Assembly: GCA_001949185.1 (NCBI GenBank)
Contig: BDGG01000004.1
Coordinates: 3,443,777-3,507,776, forward strand
Source of the DNA: Ramazzottius varieornatus
Taxonomy: Eukaryota > Tardigrada > Eutardigrada > Parachela > Ramazzottiidae
Length of the DNA: 64,000 bases
Direction of reading: 5' to 3'
The translations under genes and the position numbers were made by a program. Position 1 is the first letter of the stretch, and each line of letters begins with the position of its first letter. The notes beneath the pieces were generated by a model, which was given only the letters and a program-made list of their open reading frames with translations, was not told where the DNA came from and did no database searches. Shown piece after piece: positions 34,943 to 47,800 of this stretch.

Positions 34943-37020
34943 TCATAATTCTCTGACGAACTTGCACCCGTCTTCATCACAGTCTAGCAGATTGATCACC
35001 GGTACTGATGAGTTCGACCCACTATTCATCACTGAGATATACTCCGATTCCTCTTTAATCTTGCTCTTGGGAGTTACGACTGCGTTGCTGACGACGGGCG
35101 CAGAACCCACTCGATTGCGACGTCGAATCGAGATGTTGCGACCCAAGAACCCATCACTAACCGGCTCGGATATTTTCTTACCCAACAAAGCTTTCAGCTT
35201 TGCCATTCTTGGACATGGCTTCACGAGTAGCAATCGATTCGGGGTTGGCAAGACATAGGAGTTTTCCCCGCTGGAAGGTTCATACGGTGTACCGACCCGA
35301 TTGGTGAAGTCGGCCGGGATGAAAAACTGCAAAGAGATAACCGAAGAGATAACAGAAGTTCGACGCGCTTCTCCTAATAAAACTGTTAGGTTAAGTCTTA
35401 CCGAAACTTCTTTCTTGCTGCTTGGAACTGCAGAGTCTCGTTCCGACTTTTGTGGTTGCCATCCCGGAGAACGGCGCGGTGGGAGCTCGGGCTTCTTGTC
35501 GCTGGTTTTTACATAGATAGTCTGCAGAGGCTTCCTAGTTCCTGTCCGAGCGATCTTCACTTCCGGATCTGGAAGCTGAGAGTAGATGTGGTCCGGTAAG
35601 TCATCACCGTCATCCTTGAAGGACTGATGAGTGTACAGCTTTGCTCGAAGCTCGTTCTCTTTTTTCTGCTTGCGAATACGTTTGTGGTAGACGCAGGCGA
35701 TGATGATCAGAATGCAGACAGCGGCAGCAGTGAAACCCAACGCGAGGCCGAGATGCATTTCATCCTTGATTACTGCAAAGAGAACTGGGTTAGGGCGTCC
35801 GAAGAAAGCTGGATGCACAAGCTAAACATATTCTGGCCCCTTGAAACAAACAAACAAACAAACAAACAAACAAACAAACGAACAGTCAAGCATAAAAACT
35901 TAGAAAATTCTTCTGGTAGAAGTACGGCTTACTTTTCCCCACGATCTTCGCCTTGAAGCCCCGGAAGTGGACACTCCCCGGCGCTCGATTTCCTTGCCAT
36001 GAACTATAGCGTAGCACTGCGACGGTGGATGAAGACTCGTACTCTTCCGGCTTCTCTTCTCCACAGTGCGGCTTACCAATCATCAGCAGCTGGCCAGTTC
36101 GCAGAAGAGAGCCCATCCTGACACCCGCCACCTTACAGTCGTGTGGCAAGTCGAAATCTTCAAATGCGAAAATGATTGGGTTTTCGGAAGAAGGTGAAAC
36201 AAAACGCCATTCGCAGTGACTAAGTGGCAGAATTCGATGAGGATAGCCAGGTGAGGTAATGTAAAGCTCTTCGTTAAAATTTAAGGAACGTTCTCCACCG
36301 CAAGTCCCACACGTTATCTCGGCCAGACGGGAACAACTGTCAGCTGGAATGATCCTACAGTCTTCTATCTGGGAAGCTAGTGTCCTACAAACCATCCGGA
36401 CAAAGTGTTGGTTGGCTAAAGAAGATCCGTTGACTTCCTTCATGTCGATGAATGTCTCAAATCCTCCACTTCGACACATCAAGTGAGCAGCCAAGACACT
36501 TGGATCGCAGATGGGAACGAAGTAATTCAGACCTAGCTGCTTGGACCAGATGTGAGGGACCAATTCCTTGTTCTCCACGCTCTCTGTTTCCCAGCCGACA
36601 GAGTTGTTGTTCAGTGGCATCATCTTGAAAGCTACCTCTGCGAAAGAAACAGTAGCATAAGTTGCTCACATTCAATGTAACAGCCAACTGGAACGGAAGT
36701 CGTGATTTTGGTAACCTAATTCTCACCTTTCCAAACGAATCCGTCATCTTTACTTACCAAAATCTACAGAGCACACAGAAGAATAAACGGGTCCAGAAAT
36801 TTCTTCTGTACGTACCTTAACAGACATCAAACGACAACAACGCTTCACGGATATTACACAAAGACAGAGCAAAGCAACTTACCTCCGTTTCCGTGCTGTC
36901 AGTCACAAGCGAACCGCCTTCTGACGGGGTATCCTTTGTTCCATGCAGAGGCATTGCTGGTATGGACGGCAAACTAAGAAGAGCCAAGATCGACAGAAGG
37001 TGCAGAATCCATCTTCGCAT
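34943..37020 (-). CDS. Single-pass membrane protein with SRCR-like and CUB domains
   Basis: Minus-strand exons 37020-36883, 36763-36727, 36637-35933, 35772-35402 and 35326-34943 sum to 1635 nt, or 544 aa, in phase. The N-terminus (MRRWILHLLSILALLSLPS) is a signal peptide. Residues of about 50-165 fit a scavenger-receptor cysteine-rich domain: FVPICDPSVLAAHLMCRSGG resembles VCDD...VVCRQLG, followed by a Cys-x4-S-x-I-x2-C pattern and AEITC at the end. A CUB domain follows (CGGERSLNFNEELYITSPGY, then SHCEWRF and DFDLPHDC). A TM segment (ALGFTAAAVCILIIIACVYH) leads to a basic stop-transfer stretch. The cytosolic tail of about 220 residues has a Pro-rich KPELPPRRSPGW (possible SH3 ligand) and EESEYISVM (possible phosphotyrosine site). 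It is probably a receptor or adhesion protein. The SRCR call is by cysteine spacing; the CUB and TM calls are firmer. I know of no named orthologue. Confidence 0.88.
35843..35880 (+). repeat. (AAAC)n microsatellite
   Basis: About nine perfect tandem AAAC units inside the intron between the CUB exon and the transmembrane exon of the SRCR-CUB gene. It is an ordinary polymorphic simple repeat. Confidence 0.9.
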
Positions 37021-37285
37021 TTCTGAAGTCCAACGGAAACAAGGTCAAAAGAAGCAATCAAATGGTTGCTCTTTCAAACTCCCATGAATTCAGCTTTGGC
37101 TGTGGTTTCCAGTCACAGCACGATCTATGAACAAAGCAACCTGTGAACTGCCGAGCGAAGAGCGCAAACCGAATACCAGGATCTGACGCGGACATAGAGT
37201 CCAGATTTTCGAAAGCGGATCTTATGGAAAATCGAAATGCCGATACTGTAAGCTTTGTGTGCATTTCGCGCATAAATACGTATCG

Positions 37286-37311
37286 GCCCTGGGCGAAATT
37301 TCGCCCAGGGC
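37286..37311. repeat. 26-bp perfect palindrome
   Basis: The arm GCCCTGGGCGAAA is followed immediately by its exact reverse complement TTTCGCCCAGGGC, with no spacer. It lies about 265 bp upstream of the SRCR-CUB start codon, next to the A/T-rich ATAAATACGTAT on one side. It could be a dimeric transcription-factor site or a cruciform-forming sequence; the role is unknown. Confidence 0.85.
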
Positions 37312-37463
37312 ACAGTGCCGTGGTCAAACTCGACGGTCATCCTTACACGTCGGACGAATAATCTGGGGTTCGACCGATGCTTTTCGTTTGTTTTTTCAGA
37401 GCTGAGGCTGCGGGACGGCTTTTTTCTCTCATTCGAATTTTGAAATTCGATGTCCATATTTTA

Positions 37464-37970
37464 CTGTAAAATCTCGTTCAACCCGACGATAGAAATGCCC
37501 TACCCGCGCATTTCTACCCAGGATCGTGGATAGTAATTTACGGAGAGAATGGAGTTGATCAGCTGATTCCATGACGTATTTGACGTCACAATACTGTCGT
37601 CAGACCAACGGCAGCCATGTATCTCGTCGTACTCGAGTTTAGTTCTAGTCACTCGTCTGCACAATGTGATTCGTTCTTGTCTTGCGTTCAAAAGATCAGT
37701 TCCGTGGCTTCATTTTGAACCCAAGGAAGTGCAGATCTGGCAGCGGACTGCAGAGTTATGTTCATGCGAACGAAGCGGGTGAACACTAGATTTTTCGGTC
37801 GGTCTTAACCAAATCAACTTGAGTCAATCAAGAACCACTTCATATTGGATGGTCCTTTAATTTGGGATCGGCTGATCGGTTTCCACGCTGTTCAGTAAAT
37901 ACTATCCACGATCCTGGTAGAAATGCGCGGGTAGGGCAGTTCTATCGTCGAGTTGAACGAGATTTTACAG
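37464..37970. mobile_element. Inverted-repeat (foldback) element, non-autonomous
   Basis: A 78-bp left arm (37464-37541) starts CTGTAAAATCTCGTTCAAC. It is matched in reverse complement by a 76-bp right arm (37895-37970), with about two substitutions and two single-base gaps. The arms enclose about 350 bp with no coding capacity. The high arm identity suggests a fairly recent DNA-transposon-derived element. I could not identify a target-site duplication, so the superfamily is open. Confidence 0.75.
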
Positions 37971-40900
37971 AAATTATTCCCTCCTCTTCAGGATCCGTCG
38001 GATGTTGTTATCGATTCAGCACCGTACTATCGACGGTATCGATGCGTTTCCGCTAACGACTTATGGAACTTCAAAGACAGCTCGTACGTCTACTAGTATT
38101 TGCACCATGCTGCCTCTGCCGTTTCCTCTTCAGCCTTAACTCGTTAATGTCATGTATGGCTCAGCGCTCTTTGTCATTACAGGGTTGTATCCGGCTCTAT
38201 CCACACTGACACAACGACAACCATTCAAGCCAGCTACTCCTCGGTAGCCAGCACAGCTGATATTTCAAACCAGGCTTGGCTTGGACTGACGAGGATTAGC
38301 AGAACGCGATCAATGTGAGCTAGCTAGCGCTGCTCCCGTTTAGCACAAAGAAAACTTTGTTGTTCCCTCGGTGCTTACCCTTTCCTGTCCGATTCAGTAC
38401 TATAGCCAACGGAGTGGACAAAGGAAAGCTCACCGAAGTATCCTGCAGGCTCGGAGTGCCGACAACACGCAACGGACCATCACCCAGCAGCTGTGGACGT
38501 CGGTTGCAGTACATCGAAGGTAAGAATCTGTCAATATATGAGACCCTATTCAGTCTTGAGCTCCTTGGTTATATGCTTTCCGAGATGGAAGATGCACTTC
38601 CTAACGTCTCGCTTGCCCGTGTTCGATATTGGGGAAGTTGTTGTTGTATCTGATTGTCCCTTAAAGATTACTCATTTAGATTGCTACCAAAGCAGGCGCG
38701 GCGTTATCGCGATGGAGTCGAATTGAAGGTTTGCTGATTGCTCCTCGTTAGACGGATTAACCGGCATGGGGCGCAGTTGCAGGCTGCGGCATCGGTAGCA
38801 GCCGGCGAGAATGTCATTATAATTTGCATAGGAGCCCTACGCGTGTCGGTTCCCCAAGGTGACTTTCGAAGCACTCTATCTTGCCTTCTTGAGTGAAGGT
38901 GACCTTCGTATCGTTTTTCCTCTTTGTGTGCTCTGCTGTGCCGATCGACCGAGCTGAGCTAAGCTAGCCGGCACATCTGTGCGAGGGGTATGAAAAGCTA
39001 GAGTTGTGAAATCTTGTAGGAAACAGCTGATATAGATTGACAGATGTGACTCATAAGCAGCTTCTTTGTGAGGTATGCCTCGCTCAGCAGCATTTACCGG
39101 TATGACAGCCCCATCCAGGTATGATCGGGGCGGTGACGAACAGCTGTCAGCCATCGAAATCACGCCGCAAAGGTATGAAATATGTCCCCTCACCACGTGT
39201 AGATGTGGAGCATCCTTTTGCTACAGAATGGAACTGCACATGCGTAGCTGCATGATCCTTCGCAAGTAGACTAGTTCGCCCCGTTTTCGCGTCAGTGCAT
39301 CCATGCTAATGTCATAAGGTTGCACGTGGGAGCTCCCGGTAATTAGTTTTTCCCAGATAGGTCTGATTCTGTACGACGCGATCCGACGTTTCATTAGGTT
39401 AGTATCGCACTTCCGGGTGTCGTGGCGTTGTTAATAGGACTGATTAATACTGTTCCTCACTCTGCTAATACCGAGCGTCAGTTTGCCATATAGGGCAAAG
39501 TATTATTTTCCAGGTTCTTCTCAGATAGCAGATGTTACGTAATTGAGAGCAAAATCTAATTTTCCTTATCAAGCTTTGGACGCTTGTTGCAAACCCACGA
39601 AAGCCTTTGAGTACACCGCTGAATTTCACGCAGTTACATGTGTGTTTTCGAGGTTCGAACCACGGGAAGCTTCACTGGTGGATGCTTGCTTGGTCGTTGG
39701 TCCGTAGTCGAGTTGGGGGAATCCCGTTCTTTTGTTTGTTTCTGTGCTCTGCCGTCGACTGGTCGTCGTGATGCGCAGTCAACTGTAAAGCCATATTGTG
39801 CGAATGATAACTTGGACTTTGCCGTTTCCGGTTGCTAGTGCGGCTGAGCTGTTCGGGCTTGTTTGTCGTCTCATAACCAGCACAATGTTGTTTTCCTTTC
39901 GCTGCGTTTGATCAACGCTTTGTTTTTATAGGTGCGAACTGATTTCAGCTGCTGAAATAAATCGCCTCGGGACCCCAACTCCGAAAACTAGACTGGCATT
40001 ACGCACTTCCGGTTCCTCCAATCACCCACAGGTAACGTGATTAACTCATCAACATCTTGCTAGCGGCTACAGTCTCAACGCATATTTCCGAATATCATCC
40101 TTTCTTCCAAGAGCTTTCTGCTTGCTTCAACTGTGCATGGCACGTTGGTGCTTTTCAAATTCGGTTAATGGCGTTCGGGCTCGCTTTGCATACAGCGGAT
40201 AGGTATTTACCCATCCGAAATGACTTTATGCCGTGTCCGCACTTTTCATAAGCAGACAGCTGGTTGTCCTTCACTGTCTCAAAGGCTCCTTCCGGTAAGC
40301 CGCAAGTTTCATGTCACTTTGATCGGGCAGATTTTTGACGGTATGAAGCTATACGAAAGCCAGTTGTGTCACAAAGATCTTTGTGACTTGCAGGTCCATT
40401 CTATTCGAGCCAAGCCACTTTTTTCTAAGGTTTCTATGCGTTGTTGTGGTGAAGACGAGTTCTAGGGGACTTTTGACTGACAAGTGCTCAGCGTGCTGCC
40501 AATGCTGCTGAAATTGCTTACTGTTCATATCAAAAGAACCTTGCAGAAGCCCACAGCAAGCCAAATATAAATAACTGGCCGGCGTCTCTTATGATGCCTC
40601 TCGAACTGCACAATTGCCACTTTTACAGTATAATAGCTGTTAATTGCATGCATATCTATCGACTGGTCGTTGTCTACGGAAAGTTGCAGCTTCATTTGGG
40701 AGCTTACGCACGAAGAGATTTCTATTAGTCTGCAGTAAGAAAATGCGTCTGCATGTTGAGGAAAACGTTTCATATAATGACGAACTCGTTTTATATTATT
40801 TGGTCCGTTTGCGTCTTGAAGATGCATGTTTTAGATAAAACGTACGTTTGAGGCTCGCAGTAATGTATGACGGTTCTTGAGTAATGGAAGTCGGTGGGCT

Positions 40901-41157
40901 GTGAAGGCTTGATGGCCACAGCTGAAGTTGCCAAGTTTGATTTTTATAGGCAATGAAGCGCGTCCTCTTCCTCATGTTCGCAACTCATGTTGTTTCCGTT
41001 TCTTTGTAGGTCAAGCTGAGTAGTTAACAGCTGTGAGAGTTACGCAATTCTCGCACATATCGTGCTTCCTCCTCCACAACCACATCGTTCGCCTTGCCAA
41101 CAAGCCGGCGCCTTTTTGTGCAAGCAACAACGTCACGACTCACGAGCAAGCAAGATT

Positions 41158-43493
41158 ATGGCCTCAAAAGACTTCTCTCCCTCGGCGAGGACGCTGAGCC
41201 TCGATGCGCCAGAAGATGCTCCCGTAGATAGCACGGATGACTTCGCTTTACTGCGCTCCTCTCTCACCGCCCAGTTGAACGAGATTGAAATTCTGGAGAG
41301 CATGTACAGCATGCCGGGCGAATTTTTCCTCCACGACCAAGACGCCAAAGCGCAGGTTAGCCTCTCCTCTCGTCGCATTAATCAGTCGTTTATATCATCC
41401 GTAATAAGCAAACCATAAATTTCGACCGCGGTTTTTCGTACGTCAGACGCCACCGTTACTAAGCTTACAGATTGATCCGTCTAAGTTGGAACGATTTTGG
41501 ACTTGAATAAAAAAATGAACAGTGCTTTCACTTCTTTGATAATTTGTTAGCTATTAAAAATACATTGTGTTAAAATCTTGTCGAAGTGTCGTGCTACAGA
41601 CGGAACACAGCGCTGAAGACGTGATCGAACTAGGTGGAAATCACAAAGTTTCCGCAAAACCAACATGCATTGCACCTCAGGCTGGTTTGTTCACGCGGGA
41701 AACGTTTCAGAACAATTTCGCTGATGCTACTGTATTCTGTTGGAACAACCTTCTACGTATAGTAAAAAAATATCGCTCACAAATTCGTGCACTTGGTTGG
41801 GTCTGTGAGCGACAATACTATTGCTGACTCGGGGGGTAAGCAAGACTTTCCGCGTATTTTCTAGATTATTTTCAGTTTCTCCGTCCCCAGCATGTTTTCG
41901 CCTCGGTTATTTTTTAATAGTCAGACCAAACGCACTTTTTCCATATAACAATTTCGTGAGGAACCGTAGTAGTTTTGGCTGGCAGATATAAATAATTTAA
42001 CAGGGATTCTCACTTTTTACCCGTAAACTGCATGGTTTTCAAAAGCTTGCAACAATCAAACGATCAATGTTTTGTTGAGGAGAGCTTCACAAAAGCTCAA
42101 GATGAAGACATGCTCTATTGAATGAGTTAAAGTTTGGAGATGCATAGCCAGAAGCGACTTTACTACAAATTTTCAACATCGTTCCAACTTGTAGGGATCA
42201 CCGTGTACATGGTTTGAACATGGGCGGGTTACGATGTTTTCCGTGTTTTGCAGCTCGACAGTTTCTGCCGTGATAGGGGTGCAGTTGTGCCTTCCGAGAT
42301 CTCATATGATATTCGTCTGCAATGCGAGAACGCCGGACCAAACAATGCGCCGGTGGAAGTAGTGGCGACAGGTATGCATGTCCAAGATGGTTGAAAGACC
42401 CTTTAGATTTCTTTGGTCAGTCACCGTTTGACTCTACCTAGTGCGTGCCTGATGAACTGGATAGGAGTGTCTGCGGACCTTTGGTATCACACGAGTAAAG
42501 TACGCTTGTGTTTGTTGTAGTGACTTATCCTTACAACTATCCGGATGCAGCTGGACCAAATGTCTACGTGCGGTTCTTAAACCAGTACCACACTAGACAG
42601 CACCAAAGTTACCTCAATAAGACGTTAAGTGCCTGGATCAAGGGTCTTTCGAAGGGGGAGGCCTGCGTGCTGCAGATCTTTTCTTGGATCGAGCAGAATA
42701 CCACCAGTTTCGTGTCGTCAATTCGTCCGCAGCAGCTGTCGGAAGAAAATGCGGAGAACCAACCGGCAGAAAGCGAGTTTGAGCGCCTCTGGATCTATTC
42801 TCACCATATTTACAGTAAACACAAACGCGAGATGGTTATGGCGCTTGCCAAGAACCTTGAGCTGAGTGGCTTCATGCTGATTGGCAAACCTGGTAATTTA
42901 ATCTATTTTTCCTTAAGCCTAGAGCAGTTGAGAGAGCGGCAAGCAGTACTCGGTGACCACCTGCATACTCGCGTGCTAGCTGTAATGTGTTGGTTTGCTG
43001 TATGCTGGTTCGCGAGAACGGTCTGTAACCATCCGGCGCGTACCTGCATACAAACGCTTTGTTTCAACTATATGGTTTACTGTATGCAGGTATGGGCGAA
43101 CGGTTAGCCTTCCGCTCTCATCTGTAACAGTCGGCGTTTCATCTGTTGCGTAAGCGTTTTCAGACAACATCCTGATGAATTTGCATTTTTCTTGCAGGCA
43201 TTATTTGCGTCGAAGGGATGCGCAAAGATGCGAGGGCGTTTTACGATCAGATCAAACGCTTCACGTGGCAGAAGATAGCATTAAGGCACCAAGAAGCTGC
43301 ATCTGTCAGCGCCGACAACATTTCCAAAGAGCAGAAGTTTGTCAAGTTCAAGGAAATGTCAGCTAATGGTACAGGAAAGGAAGATAGTCAGGACATGTCA
43401 GATTTTATACAGTTTCTGAAGGACCGAGGCTGTGGCGATGTGATTCCTATACTGTTTGCGGGCATTAAAGTACAGGAAGGCGGCGAAAACTAA
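41158..43493 (+). CDS. RWDD2: RWD domain-containing protein 2 homologue
   Basis: Four exons, 41158-41355, 42254-42371, 42521-42892 and 43198-43493, sum to 984 nt, or 327 aa (human RWDD2A and B are about 290-320). The N-terminal half is an RWD domain: SLTAQLNEIEILESMY at its start and VTYPYNYPDAAGPNVYVRF in the middle with the family YPxxxP-like core. The C-terminal half is the DUF1115 region seen only in RWDD2 and PRPF3 relatives: LWIYSHHIYSKHKR, GFMLIGKPG, then IICVEGMRKDARAFYDQIKR. RWD domains are ubiquitin-E2-like adaptor folds; the cellular role of RWDD2 is not established. The ATG chosen (ATTATGGCC) precedes the conserved region by about 35 codons; an in-frame ATG 96 nt upstream adds a low-complexity leader. 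Intron 1 (41356-42253, 898 bp) shows nothing coding. Confidence 0.95.
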
Positions 43494-44815
43494 ACGCATC
43501 TCATTTTTTTGAAATCTTTCTTCTAGTTGGTTAGTAGACCAGTGTAATACACGCAGGGTTGAGTTCTGATATTTTCCAGTGATCGTCAGTTACAGTAGTC
43601 ATCGATTTCATCGCAGCCTCCCTGTTTTTCCGCTCTCCTCAGTTTTAGCCGGTTCATTTGAATTTTTACATTGTACTCCTGACTTGGTGCGACTGTAGAG
43701 CTGCATTTGATAGTGGTTGGCTCATTGTTATGTTTTTACTATTTCCATGCATCTCGGCAGATGTTTTTAGTCTATTCTCCTTTTTACACTTTATTGGATC
43801 TCATTAACCTCTCTGTGTTCTATCCTTTTCTTCGCCGAACTGGGTTAAATTTTGCTGATTAAACACTTTTGATGACAGCCTTGCTCCGTTTGTGTCCTAT
43901 AACGGTAACGGAAGCACCAAGTTTACAGAGAGTCGTGCGCTCGATCCTCCATGAGACTACGATGTTCGCGGTGAGTCTGGTTTCCGCCAGTGGAAGCTCG
44001 GGGTACGTTGACAGGTGCCATCTAGCGTTGCCATTTTGCCAATCAAGGTTAACTTTTGCCGTATGCACAATCAATGAAACAAAAGTTGACTGGAGATCAA
44101 CACAACTATGATCAACAGGTGAGTCATGCTCAAATAGAGGATTGGCACACATGTTTTACACTCGGTTGCTGTTCACTGTTTACGTTTTGTGCTTTTCCCT
44201 AAGGACGGTTGTCAGTGACTGTGGAGGAGCCCGTTAGGACTTGGAGGATCGAGGACGGAAGGACAGTTGGGATCCCCCAACAGGTACAACACTACAGTAC
44301 AACTTCCGGTTGTGATGTAGGAATCGTGATGGTAATTGTGCGTTGCATCTTATTTATGTACTCCAGGTTACCTCATTGATCCGTCCCGGAGAAGCTGGTA
44401 GCAACTAGAAGGATTGGAAGAGCGGAACCATTTGGTCTAATCACTTCTTTACTTCGTATATACGGGGACATACTGTACGCTGTTGATGAGGACACACAGG
44501 TGAGTTTGATGTTTACATTGTTATCACTCTGTATGACCACTCATCGCAACGATAGGGCAGAATGCACGAGACATACGAAGATGCGCTGATTCCGTAATCG
44601 AGATGTTACTGATGCTCTTTTCTCTTACCTAGGTCTGCGGTTAATCACGCAGTTCCCGGAACACTCCTCTTCACTATGTACTGTTGACCGATACAGTACT
44701 TATAATACCGGCCTTGATTCGATACTTAACTCTGTCAACACTAACGACCCAGATTCATCGTTACACTACCACACTGCCATTTGATGCCTGCTTAGAACTT
44801 TTCGAATTTTGCAAA
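43494..44815. other. Spacer between RWDD2 and the ARAP-like gene, with possible 5' UTR exons
   Basis: 1.3 kb without a recognisable coding region. Several good splice signals occur on the plus strand: donors CAACAG|GTGAGT near 44112 and CACACAG|GTGAGT near 44500, and an acceptor TTACCTAG near 44632. This suggests that the ARAP-like gene begins with one or more untranslated exons. Transcript data are needed to confirm it. Confidence 0.45.
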
Positions 44816-47800
44816 ATGGACAGTGACGGAGAAACGGAACTCTCCCAGTCGCCACCTCCTGTACTTCCTCCTCCAAGTCCGTATACCTCAGTAGTCAGTA
44901 ACATTCTGATTGAGTCATCAGCTGGTAAACCAGTGTTCACGTATGGAGAACTTCTATGTTAACTGTGTTCTCGTAGAACGAAATCCTCGTAAAACCTCCG
45001 TACGTATCCCTTTCGTTCCGCCACCTCAAGTACCGGAAGTACACTCGCCATCAGGCGAACCCACAATGGGATTCTCCGAAGAAATTTCTAAGCCGCGGCG
45101 GCCTGTCCCGTAAGTCAATTCTGTTATTATTGGAATGGTGTCATCTGGAAGAACTTTTGATGTGATTTTATGAACAGATTACCACGGAAGAGCATAGTGA
45201 AGCCCCATCACGATCAAGGGGGTACTCAGCCAAACCATTCCGAGCCTTCTCACGCAACCTCCTGGAATCCGGGTGTGAACGGAAGGCCTCATGATTCATC
45301 GTCATCGCTCCATGCCGTGACAGACCTTGATGAGCCAGTGGAGGCTGAAGATGGATACCTAGATTACGAGGGTGTCCGCAGTATTCCGAACACAGAAGTC
45401 TCTCTTCCCACCACAACATCCGATCCAAGCGTAGTCCGCAGTGCCTCCATCGTTTCTGATCTAAGCTCTAATTTGATGAAATGGGAGTCGGTAGAGTACT
45501 TGAGTTCGTCTCTCGATGCTCTGAACTTCCACCAGTCCGAGCAGGATCCGGATATCTGGTCAGTGTACGGAGGCGACAATATCCCACCTGGCTACAGTCC
45601 ACCTATTCCACCATTCGAGGATGAGCCGCTGGAAAAACCACTCATCGATGTCCCGCCGCCACCTTTACCTCCGCGCCCAGCTCGGTCACAGTCAACAGCG
45701 GCTGAGATCGAGAAGTCACGTCCTGCACTTCCGCTACCGGCCGGAAGGAATTCGGTTATTCAACTGGAAAGTGAAACGAGAAATGGCGTGGCTACACTTC
45801 GCGGTGGATTCCTCACTTTACGCCAAAACCAGAAAGGTAGATTGACCTACGTAGTTACTACTTGATCATCATCATTATGGCTTCACATGTATGCCTATTC
45901 AGACAAGAAGCTGCCTTTGCAGACGTTGGAAAACGATGGTGTGTTCTAAAAGATGGTAAACTGAGTATCTATGTGGATCGTAAGGTGGGCATCGAGAAGC
46001 CTCTGTCGATTACTGTATATGCACGTTACGAAGACAATGAGTATTGCTTTCTTTGGTTGCAGTCAGTTAGTGCCAAGTTGACCATTCCCTGTTCGGATAT
46101 ACTGGACATTTCTGTGGATAAGACAAACAAGTAACTAAGCTGTCTTTCATGTTACAGTTTATGCGCTAGATTGGTAACAGCCCAGTCAGACCAATTCTTT
46201 AGACGCAAAGTTTTCGCAGGGGCCTTTGCGCGTTTTCCCTGTGTGCTATGAAGGACCGTAACCGTGCCGTAACGTTCGTGGCCGAATCGACGGTTGAAGC
46301 GCAGAGCTGGCTGCGAGCTCTGGCCAAAAATATCTGTGATAGCACCCTGCTGCATATGACGGCCATGAAGGCTGGCAATCAAAACTTTGATGTGGCCAGC
46401 AGGATCTTTGTCAAGAATGGCGTGTCAGGAGTGTGGCGGAAAAGCTGGATCGAACTTCGGGGAAGGACGCTGACGATCCTGGATGAAGAGAGCGAAGAGG
46501 AATACGACCTCCGCAAAGCCCTCGCACTAAGTACGTCTCCCCAACCGTTTCTCTTGATGTTTTTTCACTGTCTGATACTTGCCTTTAGATGTGGTGAACA
46601 TCGAGTTTTACGAGTCGAAAGCAGCCGTAGTTTGTGCAGAAGCCTCCGAAGAAAGCAAGCCGTTCATCCTGAATATGCCCGGAAGAACGCTGTATTTGCA
46701 AGGTGACGTAGAGAAGAGCACGACGCAGTGGATGAAGCTGATACAACAGCGCTCTCGCGAATGTGGCCCAGCTATCGAAGACCAGCCTCTAACGTCGGAG
46801 GACGTACCGGTGATTGTCCAAAAGTGTATTGCCTTTGTCGAACGTCATGGTACGTATGAACTCGCATGAGGAATTTGATTAGAGTGAAGAATGGTGAAAT
46901 GCCCGATGGAATCTATTGCTATTCTGTTTTTGTTGGCAGGGCTGAAAACGGAAGGAATTTATAGACATAATGGTGTGTCGTCGCGCATTGCTGCCGTGTT
47001 GGACTGCTTCACCAAAGATGCACACTCCTGCCACCTGTCGTTGGAGAACTTTACCGTCCACGATGTGTCAGGAGCACTGAAACGATTCCTTCGGACTCTT
47101 CCCGAGCCTATAATAAAGGTTTGTTGACCGAAGTAACGTCTAGACGTAGTGCAGAAGCGATGAGAAACGTGGTGTCATGAGCACTGCCTTTGCAGTTTGA
47201 CGTGTACCAACCGTTGCTGCATTGCGCCGAGATTGCCGACGTGAACCAGAGACTCCAGAAGTACAAATCGTTACTGAAGCAGCTACCGGAGAAACCGAAC
47301 TATGTGACTTTGAAGGTAAGCTGATTAACTGACTGACTGACTCGGAGCTTTCCATTGTCCCCACTTGTAATCTTATCCAAGTCCAACTAACAAAGAACCT
47401 AAGTCAAAGCGCACAGACGGATGTGGTATCTTTTGTAGAAACTGTGTGGGCATTTACGTCTGGTATCGGAATCTGACAATAAGATGCCGGTGCAAAACAT
47501 TGCCGCTTCCTTCGGAAGTACCATCATGAGCGGAGGAATGGACAACGCAACGGTAAGTTTACAGTAGGCACGTTGCATCCAGTCTGTTGCAAAACGTTGC
47601 TGTTATTTTTGGTTCTTTTAATACAGCTAAACACCCTGGCGGGAGACGCTTTCGAAAGTTCCAAGAACGAAATCACCGTCTTGATAGATTTCCTGACATT
47701 TTACGAAGACTTGTTCGATGTAAAGGAGGAGGATATGATGAAGGAACGGAAGATTCTACAAGCGCTGGAGAACTTCAATCAGCATATCGCAAGCCCGGTA

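Larger units (their letters stand above)
37021..41157. other. 4.1 kb spacer between divergent SRCR-CUB gene and RWDD2
   Basis: The two flanking genes are transcribed away from each other, so both promoters should lie here. Visible structures are a 26-bp perfect palindrome (37286-37311) and an inverted-repeat element (37464-37970). Between 38.0 and 41.1 kb only short overlapping open frames are present and no domain is recognisable. Untranslated 5' exons of RWDD2 may be hidden in this part. Confidence 0.6.

Noticed and set aside
36727-36747. Alternative start (MTDSFGK) for the SRCR-CUB gene
   Set aside because: This frame does not join the SRCR exon in phase, whereas the signal-peptide exon at 37020 plus the 37-nt exon 36763-36727 does.
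40525-40838. Overlapping frames of about 100 and 64 codons in the spacer before RWDD2
   Set aside because: They lie antisense to each other, have no domain, and could at best be part of an untranslated RWDD2 exon.
46849-46940. Possible hidden ArfGAP exon between PH2 and RhoGAP of the ARAP-like gene
   Set aside because: The intron is only 90 bp and has no cysteine-rich reading frame.
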